Shown piece after piece: positions 1 to 7,584 of a DNA stretch of 15,853 nt. The translations under genes and the position numbers were made by a program. Each line of letters begins with the position of its first letter. The stretch's first letter is position 1. The DNA is from Oscillospiraceae bacterium. GTDB taxonomy: Bacteria; Bacillota; Clostridia; Oscillospirales; Oscillospiraceae. The notes below the pieces were generated by a model. The model was not told where the DNA came from, did not search any database, and saw only the letters and a program-made list of their open reading frames with translations. The stretch covers positions 1 through 15,853 of the forward strand of contig JAHHRT010000027.1 of the NCBI GenBank assembly GCA_020025615.1. The letters are read 5' to 3'.

Positions 1-41
1 CATCTTCAGGAAACCTAGTGCGGCGAATCGCCGCAGACAAT

Positions 42-167
42 ACGTGCGCCGGCTGGTCGCGAATCGTTACTGTCCTTCGCCGCTCGGTATCGGTCCGCAG
101 TGCGGACAACCAGAACGTGCGCCGGCTAGTCGCGAATCGTTACTTCCCTGACCCGCTCGGTATCGGT
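42..167 (+). repeat. two direct copies of a 53-bp repeat, 73-bp period
   Basis: Copy one is 42-94 and copy two is 115-167. Both start ACGTGCGCCGGCT and contain GTCGCGAATCGTTACT followed by CCGCTCGGTATCGGT or a close match. The first 30 bases differ at one position; the middle, after TTACT, diverges more. Short hairpins flank the units: TGCGGCG-AAT-CGCCGCA at 19-35 and GTCCGCA-G-TGCGGAC at 93-107. There is no coding signal. Two copies of a long unit with an internal hairpin do not fit a CRISPR array. Confidence 0.75.
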
Positions 168-173
168 ACAAGG

Positions 174-238
174 TGCAAAGGCTCCCCCTTTGGGGGAGCT
201 GGCTGGCGAGGTACGAGCCAGACTGAGAGGGCGAAGCC
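174..238 (+). repeat. palindromic intergenic repeat element, copy A
   Basis: Two consecutive imperfect palindromes are visible: GGCTCCCCC-TTT-GGGGGAGC at 180-200, then a second arm pair around GGCT...AGCC at 201-220, closing with GACTGAGAGGGCGAAGCC. This architecture and wording resemble the high-copy intergenic elements of Oscillospirales genomes (recalled, not searched). A second copy lies inverted at 848-905. Confidence 0.65.
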
Positions 239-562
239 GTATCTCCGACCACACACCAGGTTGCAGTGTACGCACCGCGCCCATTTATTGCCGTAACGTT
301 GCACAATTCCCCCCAGTGCGCGCCTAGTGGGGTTCAAAGGAAGCATGAATGAAACCAGGCGTTGTTATCCAGGAGGCAAATTTTTTGACTGACAAAGTAA
401 AAATTCGCAGGAATACTTTCTGTATTGCAAGAATTTTTAACGCAGTCAGGCAGAAAATAGGCCCCTGGGAACTCGTCTGTGTTTCATCCTTGCTTCCTTT
501 AGGGGGAGAGCGGCTTGGCGTGCGGGAGCACGACACTCAGCGTCTCCCCTGTGGGGCTCTTT

Positions 563-592
563 GGTGACTTTCTGTCTGCACAGGAAGTCACC
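563..592. repeat. 12-bp stem hairpin
   Basis: GGTGACTTTCTG pairs with CAGGAAGTCACC around a 6-base loop, with one G-T pair. No T-run follows on either strand, so it is not a typical intrinsic terminator. It is probably part of the local palindrome cluster. Confidence 0.5.
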
Positions 593-630
593 CTCCCCGG
601 AGGGACCGGTCCGCAAGGCGGGCAGCTGAT

Positions 631-680
631 ACGTGCACAGTGCAGTGATATTCGCTACTGCCCTTCGCCGCTCGGTGTCG
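631..680 (+). repeat. decayed third copy of the 53-bp repeat
   Basis: The stretch starts ACGTGC, keeps a TTCGCTACTG core like the TCGTTACTG of copy one, and ends CCTTCGCCGCTCGGTGTCG, almost identical to the end of the first copy at 76-93. The middle has diverged. It lies in the same orientation about 460 bases downstream of the second copy. Confidence 0.5.
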
Positions 681-759
681 TTTTTCTGTATACGATATCC
701 ACTTTCTGAAATTCACAGTATCGTGTTTCGGTGCCATGCACCGTCCCCAATTGTACCAC

Positions 760-779
760 GGAATGGTCAAGACCATTCC
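760..779. repeat. perfect inverted repeat, operator-like
   Basis: GGAATGGTC and GACCATTCC are perfect 9-base arms separated by AA. The dyad is compact enough to bind a dimeric regulator or to form a hairpin. No promoter or gene start lies close by, so a regulatory role is only a possibility. Confidence 0.4.
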
Positions 780-847
780 CTACATTGGTGCAGTTGAGAA
801 TTAGCGTACAGTGCATACTCGGAAAGGCTGTATCAATCTGAGAGTGT

Positions 848-905
848 GGTTTTCGCCCTCTCAGTCACCTTCGGTGACAGCTCTCCCAGAGTGAGAGCCT
901 TTGCA
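848..905 (-). repeat. palindromic intergenic repeat element, copy B, inverted
   Basis: Read on the minus strand this begins TGCAAAGGCTC, forms CTC...GAG and GTCACC-GAA-GGTGAC hairpins, and ends GACTGAGAGGGCGAA. The start and end match copy A at 174-238. It lies directly beyond the clpE terminator. A more decayed member in the same orientation may lie at about 525-566, with ACTCAGCG followed by CTCCCCTGTGGGGCTCTTTGG. Confidence 0.65.
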
Positions 906-910
906 GATCC

Positions 911-956
911 AAAACAAACAAACGGGAGAAATCACTGTCAAATGTGATTTCTCCCG
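911..956 (-). terminator. intrinsic terminator of clpE
   Basis: On the minus strand, about 20 bases after the clpE stop, CGGGAGAAATCAC pairs perfectly with GTGATTTCTCCCG (13 bp, 8-base loop). It is followed by the T-rich tract TTTGTTTGTTTT. Confidence 0.9.
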
Positions 957-975
957 CTTCTTATTTTTCTTGGGA

Positions 976-3255
976 TTACTGAATATCCAGCTTAATCTTG
1001 TCGTCCTGCACAGACAGCGCAATGGAAGAGATGGGGTTCTCGAAGCTGTCCAGAATGGCTTCGCCAATGGGATCTTCCAGCTCTCGCTGGATGGTCCGGC
1101 GGAGATTTCTGGCACCGTAGACCTGAGAGTAGGCCTTCTTCACCAGAAGCTGCCGCACATCCTCGCCCCAGGTGAGCGTCAGGCCGCGGGCCTCCACGCA
1201 CTCCTGCAGCTCCTTGAGCATAATGTCCGCAATGCCCAGGAAGTTTTCTTCGGTGAGATGGTTAAAGGTAATGATTTCGTCCACACGGTTGATGAACTCA
1301 GGCCGCAGGAACTCCCGCAACGCCATCATGGTCTTTTCCTTCACCATGTCATGGTCGGTTCGACCAAAGCCCAGACCCGCCACACGGCCTTCGGAGCCGG
1401 CATTGGAGGTCATAACAATCACCGTGTTTTCAAAGTTTACCACACGGCCCTGGGCATCGGTGATGCGTCCGTCATCCAGTACCTGCAAAAGCACATTGAG
1501 CACATCGGGGTGCGCCTTTTCAATCTCGTCAAACAGCACCACAGAATAGGGCTTTCTGCGAATCTTCTCTGTGAGCTGGCCCGCCTCGTCGTAGCCGACG
1601 TAGCCGGGAGGAGAGCCGATCAGCTTAGAGACCGTATGCTTCTCCATATATTCGGACATATCCAAACGAATCAGGCTGTCCACACTGTCGAACAGGTCAT
1701 CAGCCAGGCGCTTCACAAGCTCTGTCTTACCAACGCCGGTGGGTCCCACAAAGATGAAGGACACAGGCTTGCGCTTGGGAGACAGGCCCACACGGTTCCG
1801 GCGAACGGCTCTTGCCACTGCCTCTACCGCCTCGTCCTGGCCCACGATATGGGTCTTCAGGCGGTCTGCCAGGCCCTTGATCTGCTGATACTCCTGAGCC
1901 TTGATCTTGGAGGCAGGAATCTTGGTCCAAATCTCGATGATCTGTGCCAGGTTTTCCATGGTCACCGCAGGGGCGGGCTTCTTTTCCAGCTCCTCGATCT
2001 CCCCTGCCAGGACGCACAGACGGCTGCGGATTTTTGCCAGCCGCTCAAAGTCCTGGTTCTCGGTATCCTCGTTGAGCATCCGAAGCTCCAGCTCGTAATC
2101 GTCCCGCTCCTTTTTCTTTTCTGCCAGAGCGGAAATCTCAGGGCAGCGGAGGTTTACGTCGGAGCAGGCCTCGTCCAGCAGGTCGATAGCCTTATCCGGC
2201 AGGAATCGGTCGGTGATGTACCGCTCCGAGAGGATGACGCACTGCCGTGCAATCTCAGGAGAGATGGTTACCCCATGGAACTCCGCATAGCTCTTGGAGA
2301 TGCCCTGGAGAATCTGGCAGGCCTCTTCGATGGTAGGCTCCGCCACAGTCACTGGCTGGAACCGACGCTCCAGTGCAGCGTCCTTCTCGATGTACTTGCG
2401 GTACTCCGCAAAGGTGGTTGCACCGATGACCTGGATCTCTCCACGGGACAGGGCGGGTTTCAGGATGTTAGCCGCATTCATGCTGCCCTCAGCATCTCCG
2501 GCGCCCACCAGGTTGTGGACCTCGTCGATGACCAGGATGATATTGCCGCACTCCTTGATCTCACCGATCAGGCTCTTCATGCGGCTCTCAAACTGGCCCC
2601 GGAACTGGGTGCCCGCCACCAGGGCGGTGAGGTCCAGCAGGAATACTTCCTTATCCCGGAGCTTATAGGGCACATCGCCAGCGGCAATCCGCTGAGCCAG
2701 CCCCTCGGCAATGGCAGTTTTACCAACACCGGGCTCACCGATGAGACAGGGGTTATTCTTCTGTCTGCGGTTCAGAATCTGGATCAGCCGCTCGGTTTCC
2801 ACATCTCTGCCGATGACCTTGTCGAGCTTTCCCTCCCGGGCCCGCCCGGTAAGGTCCATACAGTAGCTGTCCAGGAACTTATACTTTTTATTCTTTTTCT
2901 TCTTACCCTCCTGCTTGGGGGGCTCCTCCTGAGGGGCCTGGGTGGCAGGAAGATTTTCATTGCCGCCAAAAAGCTGATTGAGCAGAGGGAAGGTGGCAGT
3001 CTGGCTGTCGATTTCGTCCTCTTCTTCGTCTGCGTTGTCTCGCTGACCAAACATACTGCTCATCTCATCGGCAAGGAGGTCCAGTTCGTCTTCGCTGATG
3101 CCCATCTGCTTGACCACCTGGTCAATCTGAGGAATCCCCAGACTGCGGGCGCACTTGAGACAGTAACCCTCATTGAGAGTCACACCGTTTTCTACCTTGG
3201 TAATGAACACAACGGCAACATTCTTTTTGCATTTCACGCACATTTTAGGCTGCAT
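976..3255 (-). CDS. clpE: ClpE-type AAA+ unfoldase (ATP-binding Clp subunit)
   Basis: The predicted 759-residue Hsp100 ATPase unfolds substrates and can feed them to ClpP in the cytoplasm. An N-terminal zinc finger (C6-x2-C9, C32-x2-C35) replaces the double-repeat N domain of ClpC, which is the ClpE layout. An acidic then Lys-rich linker covers about 55-125. The first AAA+ module has Walker A GEPGVGKT at 173-180 and Walker B ending DE at 244-245. A short, charged, probably coiled middle segment spans about 376-426. The second module has GPTGVGKT at 504-511 and DE at 576-577. An LGF tripeptide at 628-630 matches the ClpP-docking loop. I chose the ATG at 3255 because GAGGAG precedes it by 9 bases; an upstream in-frame ATG at 3309 lacks such a site and falls upstream of the promoter. 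I saw no clear CtsR or CIRCE operator upstream. Annotators might call it ClpC; the finger and missing N domain favour ClpE. Confidence 0.9.
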   Translation of the reverse strand: MQPKMCVKCKKNVAVVFITKVENGVTLNEGYCLKCARSLGIPQIDQVVKQMGISEDELDLLADEMSSMFGQRDNADEEEDEIDSQTATFPLLNQLFGGNENLPATQAPQEEPPKQEGKKKKNKKYKFLDSYCMDLTGRAREGKLDKVIGRDVETERLIQILNRRQKNNPCLIGEPGVGKTAIAEGLAQRIAAGDVPYKLRDKEVFLLDLTALVAGTQFRGQFESRMKSLIGEIKECGNIILVIDEVHNLVGAGDAEGSMNAANILKPALSRGEIQVIGATTFAEYRKYIEKDAALERRFQPVTVAEPTIEEACQILQGISKSYAEFHGVTISPEIARQCVILSERYITDRFLPDKAIDLLDEACSDVNLRCPEISALAEKKKERDDYELELRMLNEDTENQDFERLAKIRSRLCVLAGEIEELEKKPAPAVTMENLAQIIEIWTKIPASKIKAQEYQQIKGLADRLKTHIVGQDEAVEAVARAVRRNRVGLSPKRKPVSFIFVGPTGVGKTELVKRLADDLFDSVDSLIRLDMSEYMEKHTVSKLIGSPPGYVGYDEAGQLTEKIRRKPYSVVLFDEIEKAHPDVLNVLLQVLDDGRITDAQGRVVNFENTVIVMTSNAGSEGRVAGLGFGRTDHDMVKEKTMMALREFLRPEFINRVDEIITFNHLTEENFLGIADIMLKELQECVEARGLTLTWGEDVRQLLVKKAYSQVYGARNLRRTIQRELEDPIGEAILDSFENPISSIALSVQDDKIKLDIQ

Positions 3256-3297
3256 GATATCACACTCCTCTACAAGGAAATTCTCCTTTTGCGATGA

Positions 3298-3306
3298 AGT
3301 ATAGCA
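3298..3306 (-). promoter_or_regulatory. extended -10 promoter for clpE
   Basis: On the minus strand TGCTATACT forms an extended -10 (TG-n-TATACT) about 43 bases before the clpE ATG. No good -35 lies 17 bases upstream, which is usual for extended -10 promoters. The surroundings, GGCGCTGTTGTGCTATACT, closely resemble the promoter before the PBP gene. No terminator is visible between truA and clpE, so read-through is also possible. Confidence 0.55.
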
Positions 3307-3350
3307 CAACAGCGCCGTAAAAGGGATAACAAATTATTAACAGAAGAAAA

Positions 3351-4121
3351 TTATTCGCACCCACACTCAAATTTTGCAATTCCGTCATCGTACCACAGGT
3401 GGGTCATGTAAAGCCCTCCCGGGGGTACTGTAGGGCCGGCAGCGGTGCGATTGCCGGACTCCAGGATTTTTCCAATGTCCTCCGGGCGAATCTTTCCCTC
3501 TGCCGCGTAAACGACCGTTCCTGCCATGGCTCTTGCCATGTTGTAAAGGAAGCCGTTGGCGCAGACCCGCAGGGTGATAATGTCCCCCTGCCGCTCCACC
3601 TTGTAATAGTATACGGTACGGACGGTGGATTTGACATCGGTGCCCACAGAACGGACAGCTGCAAAATCGTGAGTTCCCACGAACTGGTCCGCTGCCGCCT
3701 GCATAACCGACTCGTCCAGATGCTTGGGATAGAACCAGGCTCGATTCACGTAGAACGGGTCCTTGAGCCGGGAATTGTAAATCTGATAGGTGTACTCCTT
3801 CCGGGCACAGGAGCCAATGGCATTGAAGTTCTCATGGACCTCAAAGGCCTTCGTCACCACGATGTCACAGGGAAGATGGGTATTGAGGGCGTAGGGCAGC
3901 CGCTCCGCAGGGATGGTGGAGCTGGTGCGGAAGTTTGCCACATAGCACCGGGCGTGTACCCCGGCATCGGTACGCCCGCAGCCGGTCACATGGACCGGGT
4001 GGCCCACCACCATAGCAGCGGCTTTTTCCAGGGTCTCCGCCACCGTGGGCAGATTCTTCTGAACCTGCCAGCCGTGGTAGTGGGTGCCGAGATAGGTTAA
4101 AAACAAGCAAAGATTTCTCAT
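3351..4121 (-). CDS. truA: tRNA pseudouridine(38-40) synthase TruA
   Basis: The 256-residue protein matches the usual TruA length. TruA converts uridines 38-40 in the tRNA anticodon stem-loop to pseudouridine. The N-terminal YLGTHYHGWQ segment and the motif GRTDAGVHA are diagnostic; D52 is the predicted catalytic aspartate. The start lies 7 bases after the ecfT stop, and its GAGGT ribosome site overlaps that stop, which implies translational coupling. It is the last gene of the ecfA1-ecfA2-ecfT-truA run, a well-known Firmicute arrangement. Here clpE follows, rather than the rplM-rpsI pair often found after truA. Confidence 0.96.
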   Translation of the reverse strand: MRNLCLFLTYLGTHYHGWQVQKNLPTVAETLEKAAAMVVGHPVHVTGCGRTDAGVHARCYVANFRTSSTIPAERLPYALNTHLPCDIVVTKAFEVHENFNAIGSCARKEYTYQIYNSRLKDPFYVNRAWFYPKHLDESVMQAAADQFVGTHDFAAVRSVGTDVKSTVRTVYYYKVERQGDIITLRVCANGFLYNMARAMAGTVVYAAEGKIRPEDIGKILESGNRTAAGPTVPPGGLYMTHLWYDDGIAKFECGCE

Positions 4122-4128
4122 ACTTACC

Positions 4129-4935
4129 TCACAGCCCCATAGCCTTCAGGACAAAGATCAGCACAACCACCAGGCCAGTCACGCAGTAAGCATTGACATC
4201 CAGCCGGGAATACCGCAGCATCTTCATCTTGGTCCGGCCCACGTCACCCTGGTAGCAGCGGCACTCCATCGCCGTAGCCAGCTCGTCGGCCCGGCGGAAA
4301 GCGCTGATAAACAGGGGCACCAGAATGGGCACCAGTGCCTTGGCCCGCTGCATCAGATTACCGCTTTCAAAGTCCGCACCTCTCGCCTTCTGCGCGCACA
4401 TGATCTTGTCTGTTTCCTCAATCAGAGTCGGGATGAACCGCAGAGCGATGCACATCATCATGGACAGCTCATGAACCGGCACATGAATCTTCTTGAGGGG
4501 CTTTAGCAAGCTCTCCAGGCCGTCGGTCAGGGAGATGGGCGAAGTGGTGTAGGTGAGCAGGAAGGTTCCGGTAATCAGCATCAGAATCCGGGACATCATA
4601 AAAATCGCACGGATCACACCTTCACTGGTGATGGTAATGAACCAGAAATGCACCAGAACCGTACCGTCCTGGGTAAAGAACAGATTGAGGATGCCTGTAA
4701 AGGCCAGGATCATCACAACGGGCTTCATACCCCGCACGATAGTCTTTAAGGGAATGGTAGAAAGCCGCACTGCGGTGAGGAGGAAAATCGCCACAATACC
4801 ATAGGAAACCCAGCCCGATGCCACAAACAGCATGACAATATAGGCAATGAGCAGGACAATTTTCGTCCGGGGGTCCAAACGGTGGATCGGTGACTTTCCC
4901 GGGAAGAACTGGCCCAGGGTAATGTCTTTAAGCAT
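4129..4935 (-). CDS. ecfT: ECF transporter transmembrane protein EcfT
   Basis: EcfT is the membrane scaffold of energy-coupling-factor importers. It joins the EcfA1/EcfA2 ATPases to interchangeable S components for vitamins or metals. The protein has the typical SPIHRLDPRTK N-terminal motif at 15-25, several hydrophobic segments between about 27 and 130, and two cytoplasmic coupling motifs: KARG at 183-186, and MECRCYQG at 223-230, where the usual Ala-Arg-Gly reads Cys-Arg-Cys. I chose the ATG at 4935 (268 residues), preceded by GGGGAGG at 8 bases. A GTG three codons upstream, at 4944, sits inside that ribosome site. The start overlaps the ecfA2 stop by 8 bases. No S component is in the window, so this is probably a shared group II module. 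Confidence 0.95.
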   Translation of the reverse strand: MLKDITLGQFFPGKSPIHRLDPRTKIVLLIAYIVMLFVASGWVSYGIVAIFLLTAVRLSTIPLKTIVRGMKPVVMILAFTGILNLFFTQDGTVLVHFWFITITSEGVIRAIFMMSRILMLITGTFLLTYTTSPISLTDGLESLLKPLKKIHVPVHELSMMMCIALRFIPTLIEETDKIMCAQKARGADFESGNLMQRAKALVPILVPLFISAFRRADELATAMECRCYQGDVGRTKMKMLRYSRLDVNAYCVTGLVVVLIFVLKAMGL

Positions 4936-5791
4936 GGCAGGCACCTCCCCGGAGCTTCAAAATGGCTTCCGCGGCCTGCTCCATGGTATAGACATTGGGC
5001 ACATCCAGCCCCATATGCCGCAGATGCAGGAACACCTGGGTCACCTGGGGGATACTGAGGCCCATGCTCAGAAGCTCCTCCGCATGGGAGAAGACCTCCT
5101 GGGGGGTGGCATCAAAGGCCAGCTTGGAGCCGTTCATCACCAGCAGCCGATCTGTCAGCCGTGCCACATCTTCCATAGAGTGGCTGACCATCATAATGGT
5201 GGCATTTTTTGCCTTGCGGTAGGTTTCGATATTGGAAAGAATCTCTCCCCTGCCCACCGGATCCAGGCCCGCCGTGGGCTCATCCAGAATGAGAACCTCC
5301 GGCTCCATGGCAATGACACCGGCGATGGCTACCCGCCGCTTCTGACCGCCTGAGAGATCAAAAGGGGAAGCTTCCAGCTGTGCCTTGGTAAGGCCTACAA
5401 ATCCCGCCGCATCCAGAACCCGGCGGTTCACTTCCTCCTGGGAAAGGCCCATGTTCTTAGGGCCAAAGGCAATATCCTTGTAGACCGTCTCCTCGAAGAG
5501 CTGGTATTCCGGGTACTGGAACACCAGTCCAACCCGGAAGCGCGCCTGCCGGGTGGTCTGCTTGTCGGTCCAGATGTCCTTTCCGTCCAGAAGCACCTGA
5601 CCGGAGGTAGGCTTCAACAGGCCGTTGAGCTGCTGCATCAGCGTGGACTTACCGGAACCGGTATGACCGATGATGCCGATAAACTCCCCAGGGCAGACAG
5701 AAAAGGACACCTGATCCAATGCCTTATGTTGGAAGGGCGTCCCAGCACTATAGATGTACGTTAAGTCTTTCACTTCCAGAATGGGATTCAC
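4928..5791 (-). CDS. ecfA2: ECF transporter ATPase EcfA2
   Basis: The 287-residue ABC ATPase has Walker A GHTGSGKST at 42-50, Q-loop Q92, signature LSGGQ at 146-150, Walker B with catalytic E171, and switch H204. The GHTGSGKST wording and the place between ecfA1 and ecfT mark it as the EcfA2 half of the heterodimer. The start codon is GTG, preceded by GGGGAGG at 7 bases, and it overlaps the ecfA1 stop in a GTGA junction. With EcfA1 it should power substrate uptake through EcfT. Confidence 0.95.
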   Translation of the reverse strand: MNPILEVKDLTYIYSAGTPFQHKALDQVSFSVCPGEFIGIIGHTGSGKSTLMQQLNGLLKPTSGQVLLDGKDIWTDKQTTRQARFRVGLVFQYPEYQLFEETVYKDIAFGPKNMGLSQEEVNRRVLDAAGFVGLTKAQLEASPFDLSGGQKRRVAIAGVIAMEPEVLILDEPTAGLDPVGRGEILSNIETYRKAKNATIMMVSHSMEDVARLTDRLLVMNGSKLAFDATPQEVFSHAEELLSMGLSIPQVTQVFLHLRHMGLDVPNVYTMEQAAEAILKLRGGACHA

Positions 5792-6648
5792 TTTGCTTCC
5801 TCCCCTTTTATTGTCTCATAGAGGAGCTTTGCACATTCCTCCGGTTCCAGCCGATCCAGCGGCAGCTCCCAGCCATGCTGATTGAGCTGCCAGCACAGCT
5901 CCACTGTCTCGGGCGCAGCAAGGCCGATGGCGTGAAGCAGTTCCACCTGAGAGAAAACTTCCTCAGGGGTGCCGTCTGCTGCAATCTTTCCTTTGTCCAT
6001 AACCACCACACGCTGGGCCCGGGCGGCCTCGTCCATATGGTGGGTAATGAGCACCACGGTAATGCCCTTTTCCCGGTTTAACCGGGTGATGGTCTCCATG
6101 ACCTCCCGGCGGCCCCGGGGGTCCAGCATTGCGGTGGGCTCGTCCAAAACGATGCACTTAGGCTCCATGGCGATGACACCGGCAATGGCCACCCGCTGCT
6201 TCTGTCCGCCGGACAGAAGGTGGGGTGCGTGTTCCCGATAGTCGTACATCTCCACCTGCTTTAAGGCACGGTCCACCCGCTGGCGGATTTCAGGACCGGC
6301 AACTCCCAGGTTCTCCGGACCAAAGGCCACATCCTCCTCCACCACATTGGCAACAATCTGGTTATCCGGGTTCTGGAACACCATGCCCACATTTCTCCGT
6401 ACCGCCATCAGGCGTTCCGTGTAGGAGGTATCGATTCCGTTCACATAGACCTTGCCGCCGCTGGGAAGCAGGATGGCGTTAAAATGCTTTGCGAGAGTGG
6501 ATTTTCCGCAGCCATTGGTGCCCAGCACCGCCACGAAGCTTCCTTCCTCAATGTCGAGATCCAGGTCTGCAAACACCTGATGTCCCGGGGTGTCGTCCGC
6601 CCCGGGATAAGTAAAGGCAAGATGCTTTGCCTCGATAATACTAGCCAA
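5788..6648 (-). CDS. ecfA1: ECF transporter ATPase EcfA1
   Basis: The ABC ATPase has Walker A GTNGCGKST at 43-51, Q92, LSGGQ at 145-149, Walker B with E170, and switch histidine H203 in ITHH. It pairs with EcfA2. I chose a TTG start (286 residues) because GGAGG lies 9 bases upstream, right after the methyltransferase stop. The product then begins MASIIEAKHLAFTYP, as family members usually do. An in-frame ATG at 6675 would add nine residues (MDPLRRKEN), has only a weak ribosome site and overlaps the upstream gene by 13 bases. The family call is secure; the exact start is not. Confidence 0.94.
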   Translation of the reverse strand: MASIIEAKHLAFTYPGADDTPGHQVFADLDLDIEEGSFVAVLGTNGCGKSTLAKHFNAILLPSGGKVYVNGIDTSYTERLMAVRRNVGMVFQNPDNQIVANVVEEDVAFGPENLGVAGPEIRQRVDRALKQVEMYDYREHAPHLLSGGQKQRVAIAGVIAMEPKCIVLDEPTAMLDPRGRREVMETITRLNREKGITVVLITHHMDEAARAQRVVVMDKGKIAADGTPEEVFSQVELLHAIGLAAPETVELCWQLNQHGWELPLDRLEPEECAKLLYETIKGEEAK

Positions 6649-6662
6649 GTTTTCTTTCCTCC

Positions 6663-7529
6663 TCAGGGGGTCCATCTTCCGGTGGCACCGCAGGGCAGCA
6701 CCAGGCCGGACTCTCGAACCTTGAGCCCCAGTTCCCCGGACTCCGTCTTTCCGCCATGGTCCTGTCCAAACACCACATCAGAGGCATAGCTCACTGCACT
6801 GGGAGCAAGGCCCGTGGTGTAAGAGTTAATAATCACAAACAGGGGATTATCCGTGAGGAGCTTTGCGGTCTCCAGGAGGAAGGGATAGAAGCTTGTCTCC
6901 ATCTTCCAGATTTCGCCGCTGGGGCCTCTGCCGTAGCTGGGAGGATCCATGATGATACCGTCATATCTCCGGCCCCGGCGAATCTCCCGCTGGATGAACT
7001 TTGCGCAGTCATCCACAATCCAGTGGATGGGGCGGTCTCTGAGGCCGGAAGCCACAGCGTTTTCTTTGGCCCAGGCCACCATGCCCTTGGAGGCATCCAC
7101 ATGATAGACCTCAGCACCGCCCGCAGCTGCCGCCAGGGTTGCACCGCCGGAATAGGCAAACAGGTTGAGGACCCGGGTGGGGCGGCCCGCAGAAGCCACC
7201 TTTTCCCGAATGAAATCCCAGTTTGCAGCCTGTTCCGGGAACACGCCGGTGTGCTTGAAGTTCATGGGCTTGACGTTAAAGGTCAGATAGTCCTTGTAAT
7301 GAATCTGCCACCGCTCAGGCAGGTTGTGGTCTGACCAATGTCCGCCGCCGGTGTTGGAGCGGATATACCGGGCATCGTACTTTTTCCACTGGGGAGCACT
7401 GTGGGGGGTGCTCCAAATAACCTGGGGATCCGGGCGGACCAGGATATAATCTCCCCAGCGTTCCAGACGCTCACCATCGGTGGCGTCCAGAACCTCATAT
7501 TCTTTCCATTCGTCGGAAATCCAAAGCAT
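6663..7529 (-). CDS. class I SAM-dependent methyltransferase, RlmI-like (COG1092 type)
   Basis: The 288-residue protein has a Rossmann methyltransferase core. Motif I, LNLFAYSGGAT, lies at 121-131; the acidic loop VDAS is at 144-147; motif IV, DPPSYGRG, is at 195-202. NSYTTG follows at 235-240 and LPCGATGRW lies near the C-terminus. This resembles the RlmI/RlmK group of 23S rRNA methyltransferases, but the N-terminal PUA domain of full-length RlmI is missing. The substrate is therefore unproven; rRNA is the best guess. The ATG follows AAGGAG at 8 bases. The gene lies 55 bases after the PBP stop and 14 bases before the ecfA1 TTG, so it is probably co-transcribed with both. No separate promoter is obvious in the 55-base gap. 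Confidence 0.85.
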   Translation of the reverse strand: MLWISDEWKEYEVLDATDGERLERWGDYILVRPDPQVIWSTPHSAPQWKKYDARYIRSNTGGGHWSDHNLPERWQIHYKDYLTFNVKPMNFKHTGVFPEQAANWDFIREKVASAGRPTRVLNLFAYSGGATLAAAAGGAEVYHVDASKGMVAWAKENAVASGLRDRPIHWIVDDCAKFIQREIRRGRRYDGIIMDPPSYGRGPSGEIWKMETSFYPFLLETAKLLTDNPLFVIINSYTTGLAPSAVSYASDVVFGQDHGGKTESGELGLKVRESGLVLPCGATGRWTP

Positions 7530-7584
7530 TGGGTTATCTCCTTATCTGTAAATCTCTAATTGTCTCTTTGTTTTCGGTTAGGGA

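Larger units (their letters stand above)
1..910. other. gene-free, repeat-rich intergenic region
   Basis: No reading frame here has a convincing ribosome site together with protein-like composition. The frames present are short, rich in Arg, Cys, Pro and Ser, and overlap palindromes. The stretch holds two 53-base direct repeats plus a decayed third, at least two oppositely oriented copies of a palindromic intergenic element, several hairpins and a perfect 9-base inverted repeat. It lies downstream of clpE. A small RNA or a decayed gene cannot be ruled out by eye. Confidence 0.7.

Noticed and set aside
42..167. CRISPR array
   Set aside because: Only two long copies with a 20-base gap, an internal hairpin, a decayed third copy far away and no cas genes.
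349..567. 72-codon frame, with GGAGG at 372-376 before a possible TTG start inside it
   Set aside because: The ATG has no good ribosome site, and the frame runs into the palindromic repeat. The GGAGG-TTG combination gives a short product of no recognisable character. A decayed gene is possible but unsupported.
901..3297. 798-codon open frame on the plus strand opposite clpE
   Set aside because: It is an antisense shadow of clpE created by GC-rich third positions. The composition is unlike a real protein, and the opposite strand encodes an unmistakable AAA+ ATPase with start signal and terminator.
3256..3350. CtsR or CIRCE operator before clpE
   Set aside because: No tandem GGTCAAA heptads and no TTAGCACTC-N9-GAGTGCTAA were found by eye.
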